Shown here one piece after another: positions 17,092-22,500 of a stretch of DNA of 22,500 nt (positions are counted from its first letter, which is position 1; the number at the start of each line of letters is the position of its first letter). Source of the stretch: Eimeria necatrix (Eukaryota; Apicomplexa; Conoidasida; Eucoccidiorida; Eimeriidae); the NCBI RefSeq assembly GCF_000499385.1, contig NW_013654905.1, positions 32,947 through 55,446 of the forward strand. Direction: 5' to 3'. The translations under genes and the position numbers were made by a program. Below the pieces are notes generated by a model. It made no database searches and was not told where the DNA came from. It was given only the letters and a program-made list of their open reading frames with translations.

Positions 17092-17356
17092 CAGTAGCAG
17101 CAGCAGCAGCAACAGCAGTAGCAGCAGCAGCAACAGCAGCTACAGCGTGTGCTCCAGCTGTGCAGCCGTATACTCTGAGCTGCTGGGGTTTCCACATGAG
17201 GGTTTAGGGTTTGGAAGTGAGGGTTTGCACACGCCGGTTTAGGGTTTAGGGTTTAGGGTTTAGGGTTTAGGGTTTACTGCCAGTCAATTCTTGTGCAGCT
17301 GCCAAAGAAATGCCAAAAGCCCCGAGAATCAGGGAGACCACAACACGCCGAGACAT
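11339..17356 (-). CDS. TRAP/MIC-family adhesin: signal peptide, 2 Apple, 6-7 TSP1, TM, acidic tail
   Basis: A complete type I membrane protein of microneme-adhesin type is predicted. Such proteins bridge host receptors to the gliding motor. Exons in transcript order: 17278-17356, 16176-16841, 15565-15852, 15066-15278, 14618-14788, 14139-14420, 13708-13872, 13112-13330, 12526-12699, 12020-12272, 11339-11591. Junctions 1-9 are all phase 1 and junction 10 is phase 2; the total is 2763 nt (920 aa). Order: signal peptide, Apple/PAN, degenerate WGPWGPW segment, second Apple/PAN, six TSP1 modules, helix at about 813-833, and an 85-residue acidic tail. Combined Apple and TSP1 modules are known in Cryptosporidium TSP proteins. 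I cannot assign it to a named MIC. Low-complexity insertions interrupt several disulfide domains. Confidence 0.87.
12020..12272 (-). CDS. Adhesin exon 10: juxtamembrane stalk and transmembrane helix
   Basis: It enters in phase 1 after CTACGCAG. An Ala/Ser low-complexity stalk is followed by LRGSEEKEKGGFRAALLR and the hydrophobic helix GILLGMFVTAVLLVLFVVF, then stop-transfer KRKE. Donor GA|GTCCGT (phase 2) is weak but is the one that matches the tail exon. Confidence 0.82.
12273..12525. repeat. Adhesin intron 9: mostly telomere-like repeat
   Basis: AAACCCT units fill about 12295-12518, perfect in 12300-12342 and 12476-12516 and degenerate between. The sense strand runs GTGACTATCGAGGGTTTAGGG from the donor. 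Confidence 0.88.
12526..12699 (-). CDS. Adhesin exon 9: TSP1 module with poly-Ala insertion
   Basis: CPKGDWAEWGPCNVGC, VRYRHR, an Ala run, then CVREVEVGVCGPPCTG. It is phase 1-1, 174 nt, with donor ACAG|GTGACT. Unusually, the acceptor is preceded by sense (CAG)n rather than (CTG)n. Confidence 0.87.
13112..13330 (-). CDS. Adhesin exon 8: TSP1 module with poly-Ser insertion
   Basis: ESECQLSAWSAWSSCEPC leads into a Ser run from (AGC)n, then KQIRTREVLLPGSSCPP, IEMRPC and GGPC. The 3' end at A|GTCTGT is chosen because it gives phase 1 and a 219-nt exon. The donor is weak but resembles the GTCAGT and GTCAGC donors used elsewhere here. Confidence 0.8.
13331..13707. repeat. Adhesin intron 7: telomere-like arrays and AAAT array
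   Basis: On the plus strand, TTTAGGG arrays lie at 13651-13700 and 13547-13592, separated by a unique 55-bp patch. (AAAT)n extends over about 13361-13468. The intron ends TTTCTGCTGCTGCTCGCAG on the sense strand. Confidence 0.82.
13708..13872 (-). CDS. Adhesin exon 7: TSP1 module
   Basis: ECTYTPWGPWGPCRGPCG, then KTRERQR, LKC, AACGAPEPCG. It is 165 nt, phase 1-1. The acceptor TGCTTGGCAG is preceded by TTTAGGG units rather than (CTG)n. The donor is GTCAGTCCC followed by AAACCCT units. Confidence 0.87.
13883..14126. repeat. Adhesin intron 6: telomere-like arrays at both ends
   Basis: AAACCCT units occupy 13883-13988 and 14087-14126, with a unique stretch 13990-14086 between. The intron (13873-14138) is therefore entered and left through heptamer arrays. 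Confidence 0.9.
14139..14420 (-). CDS. Adhesin exon 6: TSP1 module with Gln/Leu/Met insertion
   Basis: FTEWSSCSASCGGGHRQRQR is followed by about 45 residues rich in Gln, Leu and Met, then DTQTETCNEETCEG. The insertion sits inside the TSP1 fold between the Arg layer and the last two cysteines. The intron after it begins GTGAGCATGCAGTTAGGG. Confidence 0.88.
14548..14613. repeat. Telomere-like array in adhesin intron 5
   Basis: Near-perfect AAACCCT units, about nine copies, starting five bases inside the intron from donor 14617. Confidence 0.9.
14618..14788 (-). CDS. Adhesin exon 5: TSP1 module
   Basis: VECRLSEWGEWSSCGGPC is a textbook TSP1 start. QRQRHLLQQPRGGAPPC and RACTPNAACPG complete the module. 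It is 171 nt, phase 1-1, with donor CCCG|GTGAGGGTTTAGGG directly entering a heptamer array. Confidence 0.9.
15066..15278 (-). CDS. Adhesin exon 4: TSP1 module
   Basis: Phase 1 in and out. GGPWGPWSPCASAC carries the paired Trp and Cys of TSP1, followed by YRSRG (the Arg layer), GGPPC, QRSC and IEC. The donor is TGCC|GTAGGC. Confidence 0.82.
15279..15564. repeat. Adhesin intron 3: 15-bp CTG/CAG minisatellite
   Basis: Between 15433 and 15553 the 15-bp unit GCAGCTGCTGCTGCT repeats about eight times with occasional TTGT variants. (CAG)n on the plus strand at 15281-15332 forms the sense (CTG)n before the exon 4 acceptor. Confidence 0.78.
15565..15852 (-). CDS. Adhesin exon 3: Apple/PAN 2 with collagen-like Gly/Pro insertion
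   Basis: It opens ASLAECLAICRSRSTCSFAS, the helix and Cys pair of a PAN fold. About 45 residues of Gly/Ala/Pro repeats encoded by GGGGCCCC units (15633-15765) come next, then GRCFLIFGEPGCFFLSRR. It is phase 1 in and out with donor CCG|GTAAGC. Confidence 0.75.
16116..16168. repeat. Telomere-like array in adhesin intron 2
   Basis: Seven or so AAACCCT units directly after the exon 2 donor GTAAGCGATTAGGG on the sense strand. Confidence 0.9.
16176..16841 (-). CDS. Adhesin exon 2: Apple/PAN 1, degenerate TSP1-like WGPWGPW, start of Apple 2
   Basis: Phase 1 at both ends. NCPDFGFAYTADEADVL, then SSWSACALLCNR and CAHFQYDSLTGLCRLF give an Apple/PAN pattern interrupted by poly-Ala. ALSEWGPWGPWSP looks like a TSP1 start, but its body is replaced by a Pro/Gly-rich stretch coded by GGGGCCCC repeats (about 16380-16520) and lacks TSP1 cysteines. 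The exon ends DCSWSGIGVLGWGCDPNASF, probably the first half of a second Apple domain. Part of the GC-rich stretch could instead be an unrecognised intron. Confidence 0.72.
17199..17276. repeat. Telomere-like array in adhesin intron 1
   Basis: TTTAGGG units on the plus strand, perfect over 17238-17276, so the C-rich strand is sense. The 17277-16842 intron also holds long plus-strand (CAG)n at 16846-17145. Confidence 0.9.
17278..17356 (-). CDS. TSP1/Apple adhesin exon 1: signal peptide
   Basis: ATG at 17356-17354 opens MSRRVVVSLILGAFGISLAA: a basic N-region, a hydrophobic core and small residues before AQELTG, with likely cleavage after AAA. The donor is GGCA|GTAAACCCTAAACCC (phase 1), so the telomere-like array starts at the third intron base. 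Another heptamer array ends seven bases 5' of the ATG. Confidence 0.85.
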
Positions 17357-17505
17357 GATCGAGGGTTTAGGGTTTAGGGTTTAGGGTTTAGGGTTTAGGG
17401 TTTAGGGTTTGACAGCTCGAAGGCCCCGACGGGGTCCCCTCTTCCAGCAGGGGGGGGCCCCTGCGATCGGAGGTTTAACGAAGTCCTAGAGAAGTAGACT
17501 CCACA

Positions 17506-17557
<52 letters not shown>

Positions 17558-18209
17558 AGATTTGCTGTTAGCTGCAGAGAGCAGCAAAAAGGAACTGAAG
17601 GCGCACACAGCAGCCCCAGCCCTGAAGTAGGGCAAAGCTAAAAAAAAGAAAAGCAGAGGGATTAGGGTTTAGGGTTTAGGGTTTAGGGTTTAGGGTTTGA
17701 GTCGGCCTCCCTCCGCTGCTGCTCCCTGGTCCGCTCCGCTGGCCCCCGGTAGTCCACGCAAACCCTAAACCCTCGCTGAGACCCTAAACCCTAAACCCTC
17801 TTAAAACTCTTTAACTTAAAATTACAAGCAAACCTCAAACCCTAAACCCTAAACCCTAAACGGCGCTCCTCTTAAACCCTAAACCTCGCTCAACACAGCG
17901 CCTGCGCGATCGCTGCCGACCTGGCCTGAAACCTAAACCCTAAACCCTAAACCCTAAACCCTAAACCCCAACAAACCCTACAACAATATGCAGTGTGCTT
18001 CTCATATTGTCCCCTGAAGTCCCTCAAAGCCCTCTTGAGGGTTTTACAGACCCTAAACCCTAAACCCTAGAAATCCCAGAAACCCCAGTGGTCCGCCACT
18101 CATCCCAACGACCGTAAACCCCAAACCCTAAACCCTAAACCCTAAACCCTAAAACACTGTGCATCCGAACACAAGTGCCAAGCAAAATGCCTAAAAGCCA
18201 AACGCAGTT
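17357..18209. other. Upstream region of the adhesin gene with scattered telomere-like arrays
   Basis: Heptamer arrays lie at 17363-17411, 17659-17699 and, as AAACCCT, in short blocks between 17759 and 18155, so the strand switches near 17700-17760. A (CTG)n run is at 17505-17556. The intervening unique patches (17412-17500, 17557-17655, 17980-18050, 18156-18209) showed no conserved protein motif. The adhesin promoter must lie here. Confidence 0.65.
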
Positions 18210-18935
18210 TCCCTCTAAGGGGGCCCCCTAAGGGCCCCTTAGGCTTTCCTATGGGGTCCCCAGGGGGCCCTTGGGGGCCCTTGGGGGCCCCCTTAGGGGC
18301 CCCTAAGGGGCCCCTGGGGGCCCCCAAGGGTCCACTGGGGGCCCCCATAAAGGGCCAAAGGCCCCATAATGTGCCCTTGGGGCCCCCCAAATCACCCCAT
18401 TAGGGGGGCCCCCAAGGGGCCCCCCTGGGGGCCCCCCAAGGGGCTCTCCAGGAGCCCCGCAGGGGGCCCTCAAGGTGAGATATTTGGGGGCCCCCAAGGG
18501 CCCCCGAAGAGGCCCTAAAAGGGTTTAGAGGGGCCCCCATTGGGGGCCCTCTAAGGGCCTCCTGGTGCCAACTAAAGCTGCTTATAGAAAAGGCAACAGA
18601 GGGGGCCCCCTGGGGGCCCCCCTTGAGGCCCCTCTAACAAGTACCCAAGAGGGCCCCCGCCTTGGGGGCCCCCCCCTTTGGGGGCCCCCGGGGGGCCCCC
18701 AGGGGCCCCCCTGGGGGGCCCCCCTGGGGGCCCCCCAGGTATTTGTAGACGGGGCAGCAACAGGGGCCCCCATTTCCCTTTGAGACCCTCCATATAAAGG
18801 GCCTCTTTGGGGGGCCCCCTAGGGGCCCCAAGGGGCCCCCCTAGGGGCCCCCAGGGGGCCCCCCTAGGGGCCCCCTAGGGGGCCCCCAAGGGGCCCCCTA
18901 GGGGCCCCCAGGGGGCCCTCCAGAGGCCCTGGGTG
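18210..18935. repeat. GGGGCCCC palindrome island
   Basis: About 0.7 kb of GGGGGCCCCC-type self-complementary units spaced by short AAGG, TAGG or CAGG linkers. Frames through it read as Gly/Pro-rich on both strands and are not credited as genes. Related islands occur at 3927-4115 (COG4 intron 2) and inside adhesin exons 2 and 3. Confidence 0.88.
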
Positions 18936-19050
18936 AAACTATAGTTAAAAATTTAGCAGCAAAGTTGTGCTGCTGTTTAGTTTTAAAAAAAAAGAAAGAG
19001 CTCAGGAAGAAAGAGCCTCACATACAAACTGCGGGCTTAGCCAAGACCCT

Positions 19051-19091
<41 letters not shown>

Positions 19092-19175
19092 TATTGGCAG
19101 CAGCAGCAGCAGCAGCAACAGCAGCTATTGGCAGCAGCAGCTGGTGAAGAAATGAAAAGACTGCAGCAAAAGGAT
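18936..19175. other. 3' flank of the kinase gene
   Basis: It contains an A-rich stretch (18984-19000), (CAG)n at 19050-19090 and a GCTATTGGCAGCAGCAG repeat (19090-19140). No gene was recognised. The kinase 3' UTR is expected here. Confidence 0.5.
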
Positions 19176-19228
19176 CTAAGCAGAATGCGGCGCGAAGAGC
19201 CAAAACAGAAAGACAGCTGCTGCCTCAC

Positions 19229-19261
<33 letters not shown>

Positions 19262-19380
19262 CTGCTGCTGCGGGCATATCAAACGGCTGCTGCGGCATTG
19301 GGGCCTCCTCCCAGGGAGGCACAGGCAGCAGCAGCGGCTGCTGCGGCTGCTGCATCCCCCCCTTCCGCTGCTGCTGCAGC

Positions 19381-19422
<42 letters not shown>

Positions 19423-19608
19423 GTGGGGGCGAAGCAGTGGCTCACGTTAAGAGGGTCTAAAGGCAAATAGTGCAGCGGCAAAGAGGGAGTGGGAAAAGGC
19501 CCAAAGTAAACAGCAATGTTGCTGAAGGAAGCAGCAGCAGCAGCAAGCCACGGGTGCTGCAGCGCAGCTAAGCAGGACGGCCGCCGCGACGGGTCCACTA
19601 TGAGCAGG
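19176..19608 (-). CDS. Kinase last exon: end of C-lobe and tail
   Basis: Phase 2 entry gives [20 protein letters not shown] then WL, the closing kinase motif. A Pro/aromatic stretch ([19 protein letters not shown]) and Gln/Ala-rich tail end at TAG 19178-19176. A donor-like AAC|GTGAGCC near 19446 could give an alternative ending. Confidence 0.82.
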
Positions 19609-19610
19609 CT

Positions 19611-19641
<31 letters not shown>

Positions 19642-20473
19642 ACGCGCTCAATGAGGTTGCAGCAGCAGCAGCAGCGGCAAATGTGTGCAAAGAGTTCGCA
19701 GCAGCAGCAGCAAGCGAGCTCAAACGGGTGTTGGCAACAGCAGCGGCAGCGAATGCAGTGAAGCAAGTGAAACAAGCAGCAACTGCTGCAGCAGCAGCAA
19801 CTGTTGCAGCAGCAGCTGCTGCTGCAGCAGCAGCAAGTGCTACAGAAGAAATGCTGAGCACCCAGAAGACGAAACAAGTCGTGGAGGGCAAGACAGACGA
19901 CTCCGTTGAAGATTTAAGAAATTTTGAAGTAAAATTAAATTTAATTTTAATTATTTGATATTTATTTTACAAATTTAAAATTAAATTGGCATTTCTTGAC
20001 GCCTTTTTGGAGTTTCCGGCAGCGGTTTCGAAGCTCCAGAGGGTTCGTGGGTGTGCTGCTCGGCGTCTACTTGGCCATTTTTTGGCTTTTTAGAGTTTAT
20101 TTTGAATTAAAATTTATTATTTTATATTTTAATTTATTTTAATTTATTTTAATTTGTTTTAATTTGTTTTTCTCCGTTAAATTCGCTGTCGCTCCACTCA
20201 CTGCTCGATGAAGGCGACGCCCGCGGCGCTCAGCAGCGGCCGCTGCAGCGCGTCCACGAAGACCGACGCGAGCGGCGCCGCGGGGGCTGCGGGCTGCAGC
20301 AGAGTTTCAGAACTGGCGAAAGAGTGGAAATAAATGAATTATTTATTCAATTTATGAATTATTTTATTTATTTTATTCATTTTTGCACTTTTAAATCGAA
20401 AAAACGGAGAAATTTGAGCGCAAGGGGCCAAGAAACCGCATTCTGAGAGGCCCGGAAGCGCCGCCGACGAAAA

Positions 20474-20526
<53 letters not shown>

Positions 20527-21070
20527 AGGCCAGCTGTTGCTGCTGCAGCAGCTGCAGCAGCTGCAGCAGCAGTGGGACGCAGCAAACGCTCTAAGGGAGC
20601 AAAAACAAATGCAAAAGAATTCGGCTAATATGAAAGAACAATTAAATAAAAAGTAAATTATAAATAAATAAAATAAATTAAAAACAAATTCAAAAATGTA
20701 TTTAAATATATAAATAAAGCAAATAAGGAAATAAACGAAAAATGATAAAATAAAAAAACGAAAAAATAAATATATACAAACAAAAAGCAAACTGTAAACA
20801 AAAAAGAAAAACAAAATCTATAATATAAATAAACAAAAATAAATAAAAATAAACAAATATAAATAAATAATAAACAAATTAATTAAAATTAATTAATTAA
20901 AATAAATTAATTAAAATAAATAAATAAAACTCACTTCAATCCGCAGCTCCTCCCCCGCTAGCTGCTGCAGCTCTGCTGCTGCTGCTGCGCCCAGCAGCTG
21001 CTGCACTCGGCTCAGCAGCAAACCCTCAGAGGAGCAGCCAAACAAAGGGCGGCCCAGCACAAGCTCCGCT

Positions 21071-21112
<42 letters not shown>

Positions 21113-21230
21113 CGGGGTTAACTGCCGCCTGCGTGCGAAGGAACAGCAGCAGCAGCAGCAGCAGCAGCACAAGCAGCACGAGCAGCAGCAACCGCCTTCT
21201 GCGCAGCAGCAGCAGCAGCACGAAAAGCAG

Positions 21231-21273
<43 letters not shown>

Positions 21274-21749
21274 TACCTGCGACAGCAGCAGCACTCCAGA
21301 CATCAATTTGCTGCCCGTAGTCCGTTTTGCCCAGCAGCAGCTCCGGCGCTCTGTAAAGCTTTGTGACAACATCTGCTGTTTGCTGCTGCTGCTGCTGCAG
21401 CCGGAAGCAGCAAAGTCCGAAGTCCCCCAGCCGAACGACCCTGCAGCAGCAAACCCTAAATCAGGGTTTAGGGTTTAGGGTTTGCCGCGGCTTCGCTGGG
21501 CTTTAGGGGTAGCGCCAGCCAGCTTTTAGGGTTTAGGGTTTGCCAGAAATTAACTCCAGAGCCAGTCCTGCAGCTCGGGGTCGCCTAGGGTTTAGGGTTT
21601 AGGGTTTAGGGTTTAGGGTTTAGGGTTTGCGGACCACCTAAGTTTGCCAGTTTCTGCTTCTCTCTCTTTCGTCAAAAATATATTTTGCGGCTTTATATCT
21701 CGGTGCAGCAAACCGCGCGAGTGGCAGTGAGCCAAGGCCTGCATCAGCT

Positions 21750-21800
<51 letters not shown>

Positions 21801-21954
21801 GTGGCGGAACAGCTGCTGCGGCCGACTCAGAAGAGGAAGGCTTCGGGACTAGGGTTTAGGGTTTAGGGTTTAGGGTTTAGGGTTTGCTACTTGGTAGACA
21901 ATGAGCCTCGCGTCTTCTTCCGAGAACCCCGGAAGAGGCGCCTCCTCGTGCACC

Positions 21955-22008
<54 letters not shown>

Positions 22009-22126
22009 ATTCGTTTGATGTAAGTCTGGTATTTGTGCTGCTGCTGGGCGATGGCTTTTGCTGCGTCTTCATCGCAGAGTTCTGTAATCAAATAAAAGGT
22101 GGGCCGCAGCCGCTTCCGCTTCCGGC

Positions 22127-22175
<49 letters not shown>

Positions 22176-22321
22176 AAGTGGAAGGCGCTGAGAGCCACCA
22201 CGTTGGGGTGCGAAGTGCTGCGGAGAGCAGCAAGTTCTCTCAGAGTTTGCTGGTCAAGTCCGAAGACAAACTTCAGCCGCGAAGACGGCAGCACAATGCG
22301 CTTCATCGCGAACCGCGGCCC

Positions 22322-22363
<42 letters not shown>

Positions 22364-22500
22364 GGCGGCGGCGGGTGCTGCGGCGGGTGCTGCTGCTGCT
22401 GCGGGTGCTGCTGCTGCTGCCTCCGGGGAGCGCGGGAATAGCGGGTCTGCTGCTTCGAAACGCCCGCAAGCTCCGTTTGCGGCAGACAGCAACTCCTCGC
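19176..22500 (-). CDS. CMGC-group (CDK-like) protein kinase, 5' end beyond right edge
   Basis: A serine/threonine kinase split over eight exons. Transcript order: 22199-22500 (partial), 21891-22127, 21638-21747, 21277-21440, 20935-21068, 20475-20590, 20202-20312, 19176-19608. All junctions are GT/AG with matching phase, and 535 codons including the stop lie in the window. Seen in order: RFAMKRI (VAIK lysine), LREL (helix C Glu), hinge [34 protein letters not shown]..., ELVLGRPLF and the C-lobe DPSRRP..ALQHPWL. The YRAPELLLG and DVWS/GRPLF pattern is that of CDK/CMGC kinases. The glycine loop looks altered (ANGACGRF) and the PSTAIRE position reads DQQTLRE. I cannot name the subfamily. Poly-Ala, Ser and Gln insertions lie in loops. 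Confidence 0.9.
19609..20201. repeat. Kinase intron: CAG runs and AT-rich tract
   Basis: Plus-strand (CAG)n fills much of 19611-19835, and 19918-20175 is strongly AT-rich with AATTTTAATTT motifs. No exon was recognised inside. Confidence 0.7.
20202..20590 (-). CDS. Kinase exons 20475-20590 and 20202-20312
   Basis: The first (116 nt, phase 0 to 2) is Leu/Gln then Ser-rich and is accepted mainly because its phases bridge its neighbours. The second (111 nt) reads [20 protein letters not shown] and ends AGVAFIE, with the His codon split at CA|GTGAGT. Confidence 0.68.
20591..20934. repeat. Kinase intron: AAAT/AAAC-rich tract
   Basis: From 20640 to 20930 it is almost pure A/T with AAATAAAT, AAACAAAT and AATTAATTAA units. 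It starts at donor GAA|GTGAGTTTTATTTATT on the sense strand. Confidence 0.8.
20935..21068 (-). CDS. Kinase exon: C-lobe helix F/G region
   Basis: Joining in phase 1 restores [19 protein letters not shown], aligning without gaps to the CDK pattern DxWSxGCxxAELxx[19 protein letters not shown] follows, then [18 protein letters not shown]. Confidence 0.88.
21277..21440 (-). CDS. Kinase exon: DFG and activation segment
   Basis: It enters in phase 2 as [14 protein letters not shown], a short Gln run, then [19 protein letters not shown] and [12 protein letters not shown]. The magnesium-binding Asp and the APE motif are intact. Confidence 0.92.
21441..21637. repeat. Kinase intron with TTTAGGG blocks
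   Basis: Plus-strand TTTAGGG blocks occur at 21467-21485, 21526-21542 and 21588-21629, separated by unique spacers. The last one abuts the donor at 21637. Confidence 0.88.
21638..21747 (-). CDS. Kinase exon: catalytic loop HRDIKPQN
   Basis: [20 protein letters not shown] continues [16 protein letters not shown]. It is phase 0 in and 2 out, with donor TTAG|GTGGTCCGCAAACCC. Catalytic Asp and Asn are intact. Confidence 0.92.
21748..21890. repeat. Kinase intron: telomere-like array then CTG tract
   Basis: TTTAGGG units at 21849-21886 begin five bases from the donor (sense AAACCCT). A plus-strand CAG run at 21750-21799 is the sense (CTG)n that runs into the acceptor. Confidence 0.9.
21891..22127 (-). 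CDS. Kinase exon: hinge and helix D/E
   Basis: Phase 0-0, 237 nt. [20 protein letters not shown] supplies the hinge. KYQTYIKRM, a poly-Gln run and [13 protein letters not shown] (helix E) follow. Donor CAA|GTAGCAAACCCT enters a heptamer array at once. Confidence 0.85.
22199..22500 (-). CDS. Kinase exon (partial): glycine loop, catalytic Lys, helix C
   Basis: It reads [20 protein letters not shown], a long poly-Ala insertion, then [15 protein letters not shown] and [19 protein letters not shown] place a phase 0 donor at AACGTG|GTGGCT. Without that splice the frame enters poly-Ser and stops near 22088, so either a short intron or a frameshift is needed to reach the hinge exon. Confidence 0.75.

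Noticed and set aside
18142..18831. Gly/Pro-rich frames in the GGGGCCCC island
   Set aside because: The palindromic repeat gives open Gly/Pro frames on both strands at once; there are no domain motifs, consistent starts or splice context.

Overview
The window reads as nuclear DNA of an apicomplexan, most likely an avian coccidian of the genus Eimeria. Three things point there: very dense (CAG/CTG)n tracts that run through exons as Gln, Ala or Ser runs and through introns, internal arrays of the plant/coccidian-type telomere heptamer TTTAGGG/AAACCCT, and intron-rich genes including a thrombospondin/Apple-domain microneme-type surface protein. Most long open frames are artefacts of the trinucleotide repeats. 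The real genes appear as short conserved exon islands whose splice phases agree.

Four protein-coding genes can be traced. (1) Positions 1-1772, minus strand: the 5' exon and one later exon of NBP35/NUBP1, the cytosolic Fe-S scaffold P-loop ATPase. Its introns are (CTAG)n and telomere-like repeats, its middle part is not visible, and its 3' end lies beyond the left edge. (2) 2481-9950, plus strand: a complete 17-exon COG4 gene (Golgi tethering complex subunit) of about 1147 codons, with one exon present as an exact 218-bp tandem duplication. (3) 11339-17356, minus strand: a complete 11-exon gene of about 920 codons for a type I membrane protein with signal peptide, two Apple/PAN-like domains, six clear TSP1 modules, one membrane helix and an acidic Trp-containing tail. 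This is a TRAP/MIC-family architecture. (4) 19176-22500, minus strand: a CMGC (CDK-like) protein kinase in eight exons, open at the right edge.

NBP35 and COG4 are divergent around a 0.7-kb gap. COG4 and the TSP1 gene are convergent around a 1.4-kb gap of repeats. The kinase lies upstream of the TSP1 gene on the same strand, separated by 1.8 kb of telomere-like arrays and a GGGGCCCC island. The genes share no obvious pathway.

The most striking property is intron design. In nine introns of three genes an interstitial telomere array begins within about 1-13 nt of the splice donor, and most introns end in sense-strand (CTG)n running straight into the CAG acceptor. Exons instead carry the repeat as Gln, Ala or Ser codons, with almost no Leu or Cys runs. 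Exon models below were joined by eye from GT/AG signals, phase agreement and remembered family motifs; no alignment or transcript data were available.
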